Part shown: positions 55,294 through 63,667 of the stretch, piece after piece
How the letters are laid out: the number at the start of each line of letters is the position of its first letter
Position numbering within the stretch: position 1 is the stretch's first letter
DNA from: Halochromatium salexigens
Lineage (GTDB): Bacteria; Pseudomonadota; Gammaproteobacteria; Chromatiales; Chromatiaceae
Direction of reading: 5' to 3'
Length of the DNA stretch: 64,000 nucleotides
Assembly: GCF_016653295.1 (NCBI RefSeq)
Contig: NZ_NHSF01000054.1
Span: forward strand, 124,001-188,000
The notes under the pieces: generated by a model
What the model saw: the letters and a program-made list of their open reading frames with translations, nothing else
The model's database searches: none
Told to the model about the DNA's origin: nothing
Position numbers and translations under genes: made by a program

Positions 55294-57975
55294 ATGAAAA
55301 ACACCTATCCGGGCTTGACCACCGACGAGGTCAAGGCCTCACGCGCGCAGTGGGGCAGCAATGCCCTCACGCCGCAGGAAAGCGAAGGCTTTTGGGACAA
55401 ACTCAAGGGCAATTTCGAGGACCCGACCATCATCGTGCTGATGGTCGCGCTGGTGATGATCACCGCACTGGCGCTGTTCGGCTATGCCGAATGGTACGAG
55501 GGCGTGGGCATCGCCATCGCGGTGGTCATCGCCACCGGCGTGGCGACCTGGTCGGAGTACAAGAACGAGGGCGCCTTTCAGCGGTTGCTGACCGACGCCT
55601 CGCAGATCCAGGTCAAGGTGTTCCGGGATGGCTCGAGCCTGGAGATCCCGATCGATGAGCTGGTCGTCGGCGATAAGGTGCTGTTGCAGCCGGGCGACAA
55701 GGTGCCCGCCGATGGCATCGTGCTCTCCGGCGAGCTGACGGTCGATCAGGCCTCGATGACCGGCGAGTCCGAGCCGGTGAACAAGAACGCGGTGCCAAGC
55801 CGCGAGGCCGCCGCCGAGGTGGCGGATCTGCATGACCCGCACTGGGTCTTCCGCGGCTCGGTGATCGAGGATGGGGAGGCCATCGTCGAGCTGGCCGCCG
55901 TCGGCGACAAGAGCTTCTACGGGCGCCTGGCCCAAGAGATGAGCAGCGAAGCGCGCGAGACCCCGCTGCAGGCGAAATTGTCGGTGCTCGCCGGTCAGAT
56001 CGGCAAGTTCGGCCTGTTCGGCGGTATCGCCATCGCCTTCGCCTTCATGGGCCAGAAGCTGTTCATGGAGCGCGGGCTGACGCTCGCGACCCTTGGCCCC
56101 TTCCTCGCCGATTGGGCGAATTGGGGCGCCCTGGTGAGCGATTTCGTCACCGCCATCATCCTCGCGGCGGTGATCATCGTCGTCGCCGTGCCCGAGGGGC
56201 TGCCGATGATGGTCGCCATTGTGTTGTCGATCAACATGCGCAAGCTGCTGCAGGATCGAGTGTTGGTGCGCAAGCTGCTCGGCATCGAAGCCGCTGGCAG
56301 CCTCAATGTGTTGTTCACCGATAAGACCGGCACGCTCACGCGCGGGCAGTTGCAGGTCTCGACGGTGGTGCTCGGTGATGGTCAGCAATGGTCGGAGTTC
56401 GCGACGCTGCCGGAGCCGATTCGCGCCACGGTGGGCACTTCGATCCGGCTCAATACCATGGCGGTGATCGATGTCAGTCAGCCGGATGCGGTCAACATCA
56501 TCGGCGCGGATCGCACCGAGCAGGCCTTGCTGCGCTTCGTCGAGCCGGTGTTGCGCGAGCCGGACCCGGCCTCGGTGGTCGACATGGTGGCCTTCAGTAC
56601 CGCGCGCAAATTCTCGGCGGTGCAGCTCGAAGACGGGCCGGCGACCACCCTGATCAAGGGTGCGCCCGAGCTGATCCTGGCCCGCTGCACCCAGATGCTC
56701 GATGCCGACGGCCAAACCCGGCCGCTGGCCCCGGCCGAGCTGGACTCGACCCTCAACGCCCTGGCCGAGCGTTCGATGCGCTTGCTCGCGCTGGCCGTCT
56801 CGGACGCGCCGATCGGCGAGCACAAGGGACTACCCGAGCAGATGACGCTGGTGGCGGTGGTCGGCCTGCGCGATGAGCTGCGCCCGGAATCGCGCGATGC
56901 GGTGCGCGTGGCGCGCGAGGCCGGGGTGCATGTGGTCATGGTCACTGGCGATCGCCACGAGACCGCGCGCGCGATCGCCACCGATGTCGGTCTGCTCGAT
57001 CCGGGCACCGGGGTGGCGATGACCTCCAAGGAGATCGAGGCGCTCTCCGATGAGGAGCTAAAAGCAGTGCTGCCGCGCCTGCAGGCAGTCTCGCGCGCCT
57101 ATCCGCACACCAAGAGTCGCTTGGTCCAGGCCGCGCAGGAGATCGGCCTGGTCGGCGGGATGACCGGCGATGGGGTCAATGATGCCGGCGCCTTGAAGCG
57201 CTCCGATGTCGGCTTCTCGATGGGCAGTGGCACCGAAGTGGCCAAGGAGGCCGGCGATATCGTCATCCTCAACGATAACTTCTCGTCGCTGACGCGCGCC
57301 GTGCTCTATGGCCGCACGCTGTTCAAGTCGATCAGGAAATTCCTGATCTTCCAGCTCACGGTCAATGTCTCGGCGATCCTGGTCGCCTTTTTGGGTCCAT
57401 TCTTCGGTTTCGATCTGCCGCTGACCATGGTGCAGCTACTGTGGATCAATCTGATCATGGATACGCTCGCCGCGCTGGCCTTCTCGGGCGAGGCCGCACT
57501 GGATCGCTACATGCGCGAGAAACCGATCCCACGCGATACGCCCATCATCAGCGGCGATATGTGGTCCTCGATCCTGATCAATGGGTTTGCGATCGCCGTG
57601 CTGAGTATCGTCTTTTTGACCTTCGCGCCCATTCGTGGTCTGTTCAGTAGCGAGGCGGCCTTCCTGACCGGCTTCTTCGCCTTCTTCGTGTTCATCAACA
57701 ACTTCAACAAGTTCAACGCACGCACCGAGAACACCGATCTGTTCGAGCATCTGACGGAGAACCGTTTGTTCATCATCGTCGTCGCGCTGATCTTCACCCT
57801 GCAGATCGTCTTCACCTACTTCGGTGGCGAGGTGCTGCGCACCGTGGGGCTGAGCTTTGGTGAGTGGATCTGGGTTCTCTTGTTTTCGGCAGTGATCATC
57901 CCGATCGACCTGGCGCGTAAGACGATGCGCGATAAGCTGGGTCTGCATCCGGTGGAGACGTTTGAGAAAAACTAG
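55294..57975 (+). CDS. Calcium-type P-type ATPase (P2)
   Basis: An 893-residue pump with ten predicted helices. The actuator loop has MTGESEPV, the M4 helix has VPEGLPMMV (P2-type), the phosphorylation site is DKTGTLT (Asp near 344), and the nucleotide domain ends in the hinge TGDGVNDAGALKRSDVGFSMG. The M6 region (LLWINLIMDTLAALAF) holds the Asn/Asp residues of PMCA-like Ca2+ pumps. It exports Ca2+ or a similar cation from the cytoplasm. Its stop overlaps the HpcH-like gene tail to tail, next to Ca2+-binding Ter proteins. Confidence 0.92.
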   Translation: MKNTYPGLTTDEVKASRAQWGSNALTPQESEGFWDKLKGNFEDPTIIVLMVALVMITALALFGYAEWYEGVGIAIAVVIATGVATWSEYKNEGAFQRLLTDASQIQVKVFRDGSSLEIPIDELVVGDKVLLQPGDKVPADGIVLSGELTVDQASMTGESEPVNKNAVPSREAAAEVADLHDPHWVFRGSVIEDGEAIVELAAVGDKSFYGRLAQEMSSEARETPLQAKLSVLAGQIGKFGLFGGIAIAFAFMGQKLFMERGLTLATLGPFLADWANWGALVSDFVTAIILAAVIIVVAVPEGLPMMVAIVLSINMRKLLQDRVLVRKLLGIEAAGSLNVLFTDKTGTLTRGQLQVSTVVLGDGQQWSEFATLPEPIRATVGTSIRLNTMAVIDVSQPDAVNIIGADRTEQALLRFVEPVLREPDPASVVDMVAFSTARKFSAVQLEDGPATTLIKGAPELILARCTQMLDADGQTRPLAPAELDSTLNALAERSMRLLALAVSDAPIGEHKGLPEQMTLVAVVGLRDELRPESRDAVRVAREAGVHVVMVTGDRHETARAIATDVGLLDPGTGVAMTSKEIEALSDEELKAVLPRLQAVSRAYPHTKSRLVQAAQEIGLVGGMTGDGVNDAGALKRSDVGFSMGSGTEVAKEAGDIVILNDNFSSLTRAVLYGRTLFKSIRKFLIFQLTVNVSAILVAFLGPFFGFDLPLTMVQLLWINLIMDTLAALAFSGEAALDRYMREKPIPRDTPIISGDMWSSILINGFAIAVLSIVFLTFAPIRGLFSSEAAFLTGFFAFFVFINNFNKFNARTENTDLFEHLTENRLFIIVVALIFTLQIVFTYFGGEVLRTVGLSFGEWIWVLLFSAVIIPIDLARKTMRDKLGLHPVETFEKN

Positions 57976-58850
57976 CGCCCCATGGCCGAGCGCATGACGA
58001 TGTGCTCGGCCCAGGCGCTGTGGGTGGCGAGTTCGCACATGGAGCCGCCGAATTTGAACACGGCGCGGTCTTCGTCGAGGATGCGCTGGGCTACCTCGAG
58101 ATCGCCGGGTGAGACGCGGAAGCGGCTATCGATCAGCGGCAGCTGAGCGGGATGGATCGCGGTCTTGCCGCAGAGACCGTGGGCAAGGTCTTCGCCGAGC
58201 TCTTCCGCGAGGATCTCGGGGCAGTCGATGTGCTCGAATACCGGCGCGGTGAGCTGAAAGCCATGTGGCTTGAAGACGGTGACCAGGTTGGCGATGGTCA
58301 GCCCGAGTGGGGTGCGATAGAGGGTGCGATCGCGTGGGCGCCGGATGCCGAGGAGCGCCAGCAGATCGTTGCCGCCGATGCGTAGCGCGAGGATCTGGTC
58401 TTGATAGCCGCGCTCGAGCATGTAGTCGCGCAGCTCGGCCATGCGCGCGGGATCGAAGACGTCGCGGGTCTCGAGCGTCGGCATGCAGCGGTAGCGGCGG
58501 TGCCGGCTGCCGCCGAGCTGATCCATGTAGGCGTCTATGTTGCGCATGTCGAGCTTGGGCAGGACGAAGCCGTCGAGCTTGTCGACGCCGGGCAGTGCGA
58601 GCAGCCAGGTCAGGATCTCGGGGTTGCGCACGCGCACGAAGCGCAACGTCTCGCTGCTCGGGCGCATCGTGGCGAGGCAGTGGCGCAAATTGTCGAGCGC
58701 CGGGCCCAGGACCTCGGCGGCCACCGCGTCCTCGGTGCAGAAGATGACCGAGCGCAGCTCGGGCCATTTGCGGGCGTTGGCGATCGATAGGCAGTCCTTG
58801 TGTGTCACGGGGACATACAAGGAGCCGCCTAGGCGATAGGCTTCAAGCAT
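57972..58850 (-). CDS. HpcH/HpaI aldolase/citrate-lyase-like protein of the Ter operon
   Basis: A 292-residue TIM-barrel protein. LRSVIFCTEDAV, a FVRVRNPE strand with an Arg, and a FVLPKLD segment are typical of CitE/HpcH lyases, which bind Mg2+ through acidic residues. Proteins of this subfamily occur in tellurite-resistance (Ter) operons with StiP, HAD and TRSP partners, where they have been proposed (Anantharaman, Iyer and Aravind) to help make a nucleoside-like metabolite. It is the last gene of the operon. The reaction is not known. Confidence 0.85.
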   Translation of the reverse strand: MLEAYRLGGSLYVPVTHKDCLSIANARKWPELRSVIFCTEDAVAAEVLGPALDNLRHCLATMRPSSETLRFVRVRNPEILTWLLALPGVDKLDGFVLPKLDMRNIDAYMDQLGGSRHRRYRCMPTLETRDVFDPARMAELRDYMLERGYQDQILALRIGGNDLLALLGIRRPRDRTLYRTPLGLTIANLVTVFKPHGFQLTAPVFEHIDCPEILAEELGEDLAHGLCGKTAIHPAQLPLIDSRFRVSPGDLEVAQRILDEDRAVFKFGGSMCELATHSAWAEHIVMRSAMGR

Positions 58851-58879
58851 TGGTGACCGCTCTGGAAGACTAAATAAGT

Positions 58880-59152
58880 TTAGGCCGCTTGTTCCGGAAG
58901 AGGGAGTTGGAATTTTCCGGCAACGACACCCGCAACGGTCAGGTCTTCATCCAATGCTTCCCAACGGAGCGCATAGCCGTTGACCTCAATGGTCACTTGT
59001 TTTAACTGCTCTTGAGTTGCTGCGCTGAGCACCTTGAAACGATCCGCCGGGAAACCAACGATGCGCCCATCCGTGAGTTCGAGGTAAATCATTCTCGCCT
59101 CGGCCCAAGCACGCAGGGCGCATGGCTCATTGTCAATGGCTGTGGTTTTCAT
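58880..59152 (-). CDS. DUF2442 protein
   Basis: A 90-residue protein with the DUF2442 pattern: a strand opening (ARMIYLELTDGRIVGFPADRF), then L-x-x-A-T-x-E-Q-L, then VNGYALRWEALDEDLTVAGVV. It is commonly encoded next to DUF4160 genes, as here, and such pairs are regarded as possible toxin-antitoxin units. The gene start lies inside the original end of the DUF4160 frame. Its function is unknown. Confidence 0.85.
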   Translation of the reverse strand: MKTTAIDNEPCALRAWAEARMIYLELTDGRIVGFPADRFKVLSAATQEQLKQVTIEVNGYALRWEALDEDLTVAGVVAGKFQLPLPEQAA

Positions 59153-59370
59153 GGAATTGCTCCAGCAGAAATGATTGATGATTATAAATGATTCTCTCGA
59201 TCTCTCTGAAGCTGATGCGCGGGAATGCCCCTGTTTCGTGCAAGTGAGATGGGTGACAGCCAAAATTTACACTCACCTTCAGCGCCGCGAATACGGATAT
59301 GAGCCGGCTCTGTCCCTTCGTCAGAGTAGAAGTGGAATCTCAAGCCTTTGATTCTTAGGACGGTTGGCAT
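59133..59370 (-). pseudogene. DUF4160 protein gene with a one-base frameshift
   Basis: The first 54 codons give MPTVLRIKGLRFHFYSDEG and CKFWLSPISLARNRGIPAHQL, the DUF4160 pattern. After that the frame runs to an early stop at 59182. Removing one base near 59208 restores the family end (REIERIIYNHQSFLLEQFHEN) and a stop at 59133, inside the DUF2442 start, which gives the usual 78-residue length and overlap. The gene is therefore broken, or the assembly has an error. Confidence 0.7.
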
Positions 59371-60482
59371 GCCTTGATCAACGCGACGGCTTGATAGGGC
59401 AGGCTGGGGTCGACCTCAGAGTGCACGGCCTTTTCCTCGGCGAGCTGGCGCAGATGTGCCACCTCGGGGATCTCGGCATCGCGCAGGATCAGCAGCTCGG
59501 GCACGCGCCGCAGCAGCACGCGGGTGGCCTCGCCGATGCCGGGCTTGATCAGGTTCTCGTCGCGGATGGCGAAGCGGCTCTTGAACCCGGCGATGAGGCG
59601 CTCTGAGCGCATCCGGGCCGAGGTCGGATCGATCGGGTTGGGGTTGGGCCGGTAGCCTGCGGCCAGCTGCTCGCGAATGGTCTCGCGCAAGGCATCAACG
59701 AACCAGACCGAGCGATCCTGAGGTGCGAACTCGGCGTAATAGACGCAGCCGTGGAAATCCCGCGGGCCGATCTGCTCGTTGAGGATGGAGCGGCTGACGA
59801 GTCCTGAGAGGGTCGCGTTCATGATGCTCGAGGGGATCAGGTAGTCGGCATCCGAGGGCGCAATCCCAACGCCTGCGAGATCGGTCAGGGCATAGAGGTT
59901 TGGATCCAAAGCAGTGAAGTCGGCGATGGCGTGTCGCAATTCTCGCGCGATGACGCCTTTGCCGGTCCAGCCGTCGACGAAGACGATGCTGGCCGGATCA
60001 TGGCCGGCCTCATCGAGCACATAGCGCAATGCCTGCTGATCGATGCCGCGATCGCGAATGATTGAGAGCGAATAATGGGTGGCGCTGCGCTCGAAACAGT
60101 CTTCCAGCGCATGCTTGAGCACCGCACCGACCGGCGTGCCGGCGCGCGCCAGCGAGAGCAGCGTGATCGCATCGGCTCGCTGGTCGGCGATGATGGCGGC
60201 GAGATCGAGCAGTCCCTGCGCCATGCGGACTCGATTCATCGCCCAGGCCTGCTCGAAGAGGGCCATGTAGCGCGGCGAGGGCAGGGACTCGCGGCTGAGC
60301 ATCTCGCTGTAATGGCGCTGGCCGCTCTGGATCAGTCGCTCCTTCTCGGCCACTGGCGTCGGCTCGAGCTGGAGCGGTGTGAGCAGGAAGCGCACATCCT
60401 CGGGGCGGTAGCTGCCGTGGAAGCAAGCGCCCTGGGCAGGCTGCGGCGGTTGGTGGTGGTGTTCCAGCGGATCTCGGGCCAT
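59355..60482 (-). CDS. StiP-family phosphoribosyltransferase-like protein of the Ter operon
   Basis: A 375-residue protein of the family annotated as cysteine protease StiP, now seen as phosphoribosyltransferase-like. TLLSLARAGTPVGAVLKHAL carries the ribose-binding loop, SIIRDRGID follows, and VFVDGWTGKGVIARELRHAI is the PRPP-type VDGWTGKG motif. It is a standard member of the Ter biosynthetic module, with TRSP, HAD and HpcH partners. Both the HAD gene upstream and the HpcH gene downstream are on the same strand; the DUF4160/DUF2442 pair lies between it and the HpcH gene and overlaps its end by 16 bases. Confidence 0.85.
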   Translation of the reverse strand: MARDPLEHHHQPPQPAQGACFHGSYRPEDVRFLLTPLQLEPTPVAEKERLIQSGQRHYSEMLSRESLPSPRYMALFEQAWAMNRVRMAQGLLDLAAIIADQRADAITLLSLARAGTPVGAVLKHALEDCFERSATHYSLSIIRDRGIDQQALRYVLDEAGHDPASIVFVDGWTGKGVIARELRHAIADFTALDPNLYALTDLAGVGIAPSDADYLIPSSIMNATLSGLVSRSILNEQIGPRDFHGCVYYAEFAPQDRSVWFVDALRETIREQLAAGYRPNPNPIDPTSARMRSERLIAGFKSRFAIRDENLIKPGIGEATRVLLRRVPELLILRDAEIPEVAHLRQLAEEKAVHSEVDPSLPYQAVALIKACQPS

Positions 60483-60539
60483 GGGATATGCGCGGCGATG
60501 AGATGAGCAGGATGCGATGAGCAGGTCGGGCCGCGAGCG

Positions 60540-61298
60540 CTAGAGCAGCGGGCGGCCGAAGGTCGCGGCGAAGAGCTGCGTATCGCGCGGGGTGATGCAG
60601 TAGTCGCATGCGGCGATGAAGGCGCCGTCGATGAGACTGTCGCCGATGCCGATGGTGAGCCATTCTTCCCCGCTGTCGGTGAAGCGCTCGATCAGATGGC
60701 GCACGGCGTGCTCCTTGCCGACCCCGCGCGGGATCACTGCGAGATTGTTGTCGTTGCGATGCACGCGGTAGGCGTCGCCCTGCGCGGCGAGCCAGGGCTC
60801 GATCACCTCGGCGTCGAGGCGTGCCAAATCCGCGGCACGACCGTCGCGATACTTGGCGACGAAGTAGAAGGGTAGCTCGAACTCGCCGACCAGACGGACT
60901 CGGGCGGCGAGGTCGTTTGCTTGAATGGAGGTTTGCGCCCGCTCAAGCAGATCCAGGAGATCCCCGCGCGCATCCTTGGACACCCCACGCATGCGCTCCA
61001 GCCACTCAGGCTCGGGCGCGCCACTCGGGTCGAGTAGAACACCGCCGTAGACCAGGATCGACCAGCTCTCGAACGGCAGATCGACCCGGCGCAGCGCATC
61101 CAGGTCGCGCGCTGTGGTCGGCACCAGGGTGGCGTCGGCCGCGAGCCACTCCCAGAACGCCTGCTGCTTGCCGGTCATGAACGAGTGCGCGCTGCCATCC
61201 CGCAGCCGGGCCACGGGGTGCAGCGCGCCGTCGGGCGGGCATTTGCGCTGGCTCTGGAACAGGGTGTCGTCCAGATCCAAGAACACGAGCTTGCGCAC
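60540..61298 (-). CDS. HAD-superfamily hydrolase of the Ter operon
   Basis: A 252-residue HAD phosphatase. Motif I is FLDLDDTLFQSQ with the nucleophile Asp at 8, motif II lies in LVPTTARDLDALRRV, and motif IV is TIGIGDSLIDGAFIAACDY. The cap lies between motifs II and III. Its substrate in Ter operons is unknown; removal of a phosphate from the metabolite made by the phosphoribosyltransferase partners is proposed. Confidence 0.88.
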   Translation of the reverse strand: MRKLVFLDLDDTLFQSQRKCPPDGALHPVARLRDGSAHSFMTGKQQAFWEWLAADATLVPTTARDLDALRRVDLPFESWSILVYGGVLLDPSGAPEPEWLERMRGVSKDARGDLLDLLERAQTSIQANDLAARVRLVGEFELPFYFVAKYRDGRAADLARLDAEVIEPWLAAQGDAYRVHRNDNNLAVIPRGVGKEHAVRHLIERFTDSGEEWLTIGIGDSLIDGAFIAACDYCITPRDTQLFAATFGRPLL

Positions 61299-61349
61299 GC
61301 TCGGCTACAGGCCTTGCTCGTTCACCACGGATGCACAGGGAAGATCAGG

Positions 61350-61805
61350 TCAAGCCAGCTCGAAGTCGGCGGGATTGAGGTTGAGTTCCATCGCGATCTT
61401 GCGCGCGACGCGCTTCTCGTCGTCGTCGAAGACGCCATCGGCGCCGGCGATGGCGATGATCAAGCGCATGATCAGGCGGGCGGCTGAGTCATTGCTCTTC
61501 ATCTTGCGTATCGCCTCGTAGGCCTTGGTCTCACCGAGATCCTTGTCGAACTCGATCTGGCTGACGACGTCCTGGAAGCTGTCGATCAGATCCTTGCTCG
61601 AGAACACCGACAACGCCTCGTAGTTCTCGATGAAGCGCATCATCTTCTGCTTCTCGTCCGAGGAGATGTGGCCATCGGCCATGGCGATCAGCACCGAGCC
61701 GCTGACGGCGGCGTTCATGAAGTCCTTGTTCTTGAACTTGAGGGCCTCGTTCTTGAGTTCGGCACCTTTGTTCTTGAGGTTGTTGAGAAAGTTCTGAAAG
61801 CTCAT
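61350..61805 (-). CDS. terB: TerB-family tellurite-resistance protein
   Basis: A 151-residue helical protein with the TerB/DjlA-like repeats: SGSVLIAMADGHISSDEKQKM and a second MRLIIAIAGADGVFDDDEKRVA, each with an acidic metal-binding loop. TerB is cytoplasmic or membrane-associated and binds metal ions; it works with TerC, TerD and TerZ in Ter stress systems. It is encoded between terA and the HAD gene. Confidence 0.92.
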   Translation of the reverse strand: MSFQNFLNNLKNKGAELKNEALKFKNKDFMNAAVSGSVLIAMADGHISSDEKQKMMRFIENYEALSVFSSKDLIDSFQDVVSQIEFDKDLGETKAYEAIRKMKSNDSAARLIMRLIIAIAGADGVFDDDEKRVARKIAMELNLNPADFELA

Positions 61806-61855
61806 GGGGTGTCTGCCTCGGGAAGTGAGTTGTTCTAAACAGGGCGTCTTGGTGT

Positions 61856-63070
61856 TCAGTCCTTGCTGCCGCGAACCCATTTCAAGCCCCACTGATGGGC
61901 TTGGTCGACCTCGCGGTGGCCGCGATAGTAATCCACTAGCTTGGTGATGCGGACCGCGCCGGCGTCGTTCTCCAACAGGGCGATGGCGCACATGGGCTGA
62001 TCGTTGCTCTGAGAGTCGAGCCGGACCTCGATCTCGGGCTGTCCTGGCGTCTTCAGGCTGATCTTGGCATCGGCCTCGGCCCAGTTGGGCACGCCTTCGT
62101 AGATGAAGGCATAGATGAGCACGCGCCGGATGGCATCCCAGTGCTTGCCATTGATGCGCAGGTTCTCGCCTTCGCTGCGGGTGCCGCTGCGATCGTCGGC
62201 ATCGAGCGCGATGTAGGGTGGATTGAGCAGATCGCCGAAGTTGTTGCCCAGTGCCTGGATCGCGCCCTTGTCGCCGGTGCGCAGCTCGACCAGGCAGCCG
62301 ATGTCGAGATCGATCTGAGTCGAACGCTTGCCGCCACCGAAGAGGCCGCGCTTGACCGTGCCGGAGGCCGCCGGGCGCCAGCTCAGGTTGATCAGGATCT
62401 CGCCGTGCTCGGCGTTGCCCGGCTTCTCGAGCGAGACGCGGTTGCCCTTCTTCTCCAGCGTGATCTTGCTGAGATTGACCGGCGGCGCCTCGGGCTGCGG
62501 CGGCGCCTTGGGCGGCGGCGGCTCGGCGAGCGTGCCGCCGAAATGCTCGACCAGCGCGGCGAGCCCTCCGTTGAAGCCCTGGCCAATGGCGCGGGTGCGC
62601 CAGACCCCGGCCTTACGGTAGACCTCGAGCAGCATCAGCGCCCGCTCGGCGGCGAAGTCGGCCCCGCTGAAGGCGAAACGCCCGGTCTCGGTGGTGCCGT
62701 CGAGGAAGCGCACATGGCCTGGGCCGATGTTCGCCATGGCGCCGGCGCCTTCGATCGCCGCCGTGAGGGTCAGGCACTCGATACTCGACGGCAGCTTGCC
62801 AAGATCGAGGGTGAAGCCGGCCGCGTCACCAGTGGGGACAGCGGCTGGATCATCAGCGGGCGTGCTCAGCCGCACCCCGCCGCAGGGCGAGGTCGGCTGG
62901 TTGAAGAAGGTCATATAGCGCTCATCGGCGAGCTTGCCCTCGGCATCCAGGCCGAAGCAGGCGAAGTCGATGCTCAGGCCCGGTGCCTGGATGGCGACAC
63001 CGAGCCTGAAGCGCTCGCCGTTGGCGATCAGATCCGTGATCTTGGCGCGTTGTCCGCGGGTCAGGTCCAT
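61856..63070 (-). CDS. terA: TerA-like protein with N-terminal TerD-type domain
   Basis: A 404-residue protein. The N-terminal half (residues 1-178) is a TerD-like domain (LSIDFACFGLDAEGKL, RYMTFFNQPTSP, then ALMLLEVYRKAGVWRTRAIGQGF). A Pro-rich linker (about 180-200, PPPPKAPPQPEAPP) joins it to a TerA-type C-terminal domain. TerD domains bind two Ca2+ through acidic loops. It follows terD by six bases. Confidence 0.88.
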   Translation of the reverse strand: MDLTRGQRAKITDLIANGERFRLGVAIQAPGLSIDFACFGLDAEGKLADERYMTFFNQPTSPCGGVRLSTPADDPAAVPTGDAAGFTLDLGKLPSSIECLTLTAAIEGAGAMANIGPGHVRFLDGTTETGRFAFSGADFAAERALMLLEVYRKAGVWRTRAIGQGFNGGLAALVEHFGGTLAEPPPPKAPPQPEAPPVNLSKITLEKKGNRVSLEKPGNAEHGEILINLSWRPAASGTVKRGLFGGGKRSTQIDLDIGCLVELRTGDKGAIQALGNNFGDLLNPPYIALDADDRSGTRSEGENLRINGKHWDAIRRVLIYAFIYEGVPNWAEADAKISLKTPGQPEIEVRLDSQSNDQPMCAIALLENDAGAVRITKLVDYYRGHREVDQAHQWGLKWVRGSKD

Positions 63071-63076
63071 CTGCGC

Positions 63077-63655
63077 TCAGCCGACGTTGACGCCGTGCTG
63101 CTGGGCGAGCGCCTTGAGACCGCCGGCGAAGCCTTGGCCGACGGCCTTGAACTTCCAGTCGCCGCCGTGGCGATAGATCTCGCCGAAGATCATCGCGGTC
63201 TCGGTCGAGTAGTCCTCGGAGAGGTCGAAGCGCACCACCTCTTGGTCGTTGTCACGGTTGACGATGCGCACGAAGGCGTTGCTCACCTGACCGAAGTTCT
63301 GGCGGCGGGCCTCGGCCTCGTGGATGGTGACGACGATGACCAGGCGCTGGATCGTGGCTGGGACTTTCGACAGGGTGACATGGATGGTTTCATCATCACC
63401 TTCGCCCTCGCCGGTGAGGTTGTCACCAGTGTGCTCGACGGATTGATCCGGTGAGGTGGTCTGGTTGTAGAAGATGAAGTGACTATCGTCAGGCACCTTA
63501 CCGTCGTCCTTGACCATGAACAGGCTGGCATCGAGGTCGAAATCCTGGCCGTCGGTCGCGCGCGCGTCCCAGCCCAGGCCGACGAGTACATTCTCCAGAT
63601 TGGGTGCTTCCTTGCTCAGGTTGACGTTGCCACCTTTGTTCAAGCTGATTGCCAT
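63077..63655 (-). CDS. terD: TerD-family calcium-binding stress protein
   Basis: A 192-residue TerD protein starting [18 protein letters not shown]. The Ca2+ loops are visible as [11 protein letters not shown] and in [20 protein letters not shown] and [20 protein letters not shown]. The length is exactly the family norm. It is the second gene of the visible Ter operon, 12 bases after the TRSP/PRTase gene. Confidence 0.95.
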   Translation of the reverse strand: MAISLNKGGNVNLSKEAPNLENVLVGLGWDARATDGQDFDLDASLFMVKDDGKVPDDSHFIFYNQTTSPDQSVEHTGDNLTGEGEGDDETIHVTLSKVPATIQRLVIVVTIHEAEARRQNFGQVSNAFVRIVNRDNDQEVVRFDLSEDYSTETAMIFGEIYRHGGDWKFKAVGQGFAGGLKALAQQHGVNVG

Positions 63656-63667
63656 CAGGACCTCCGC

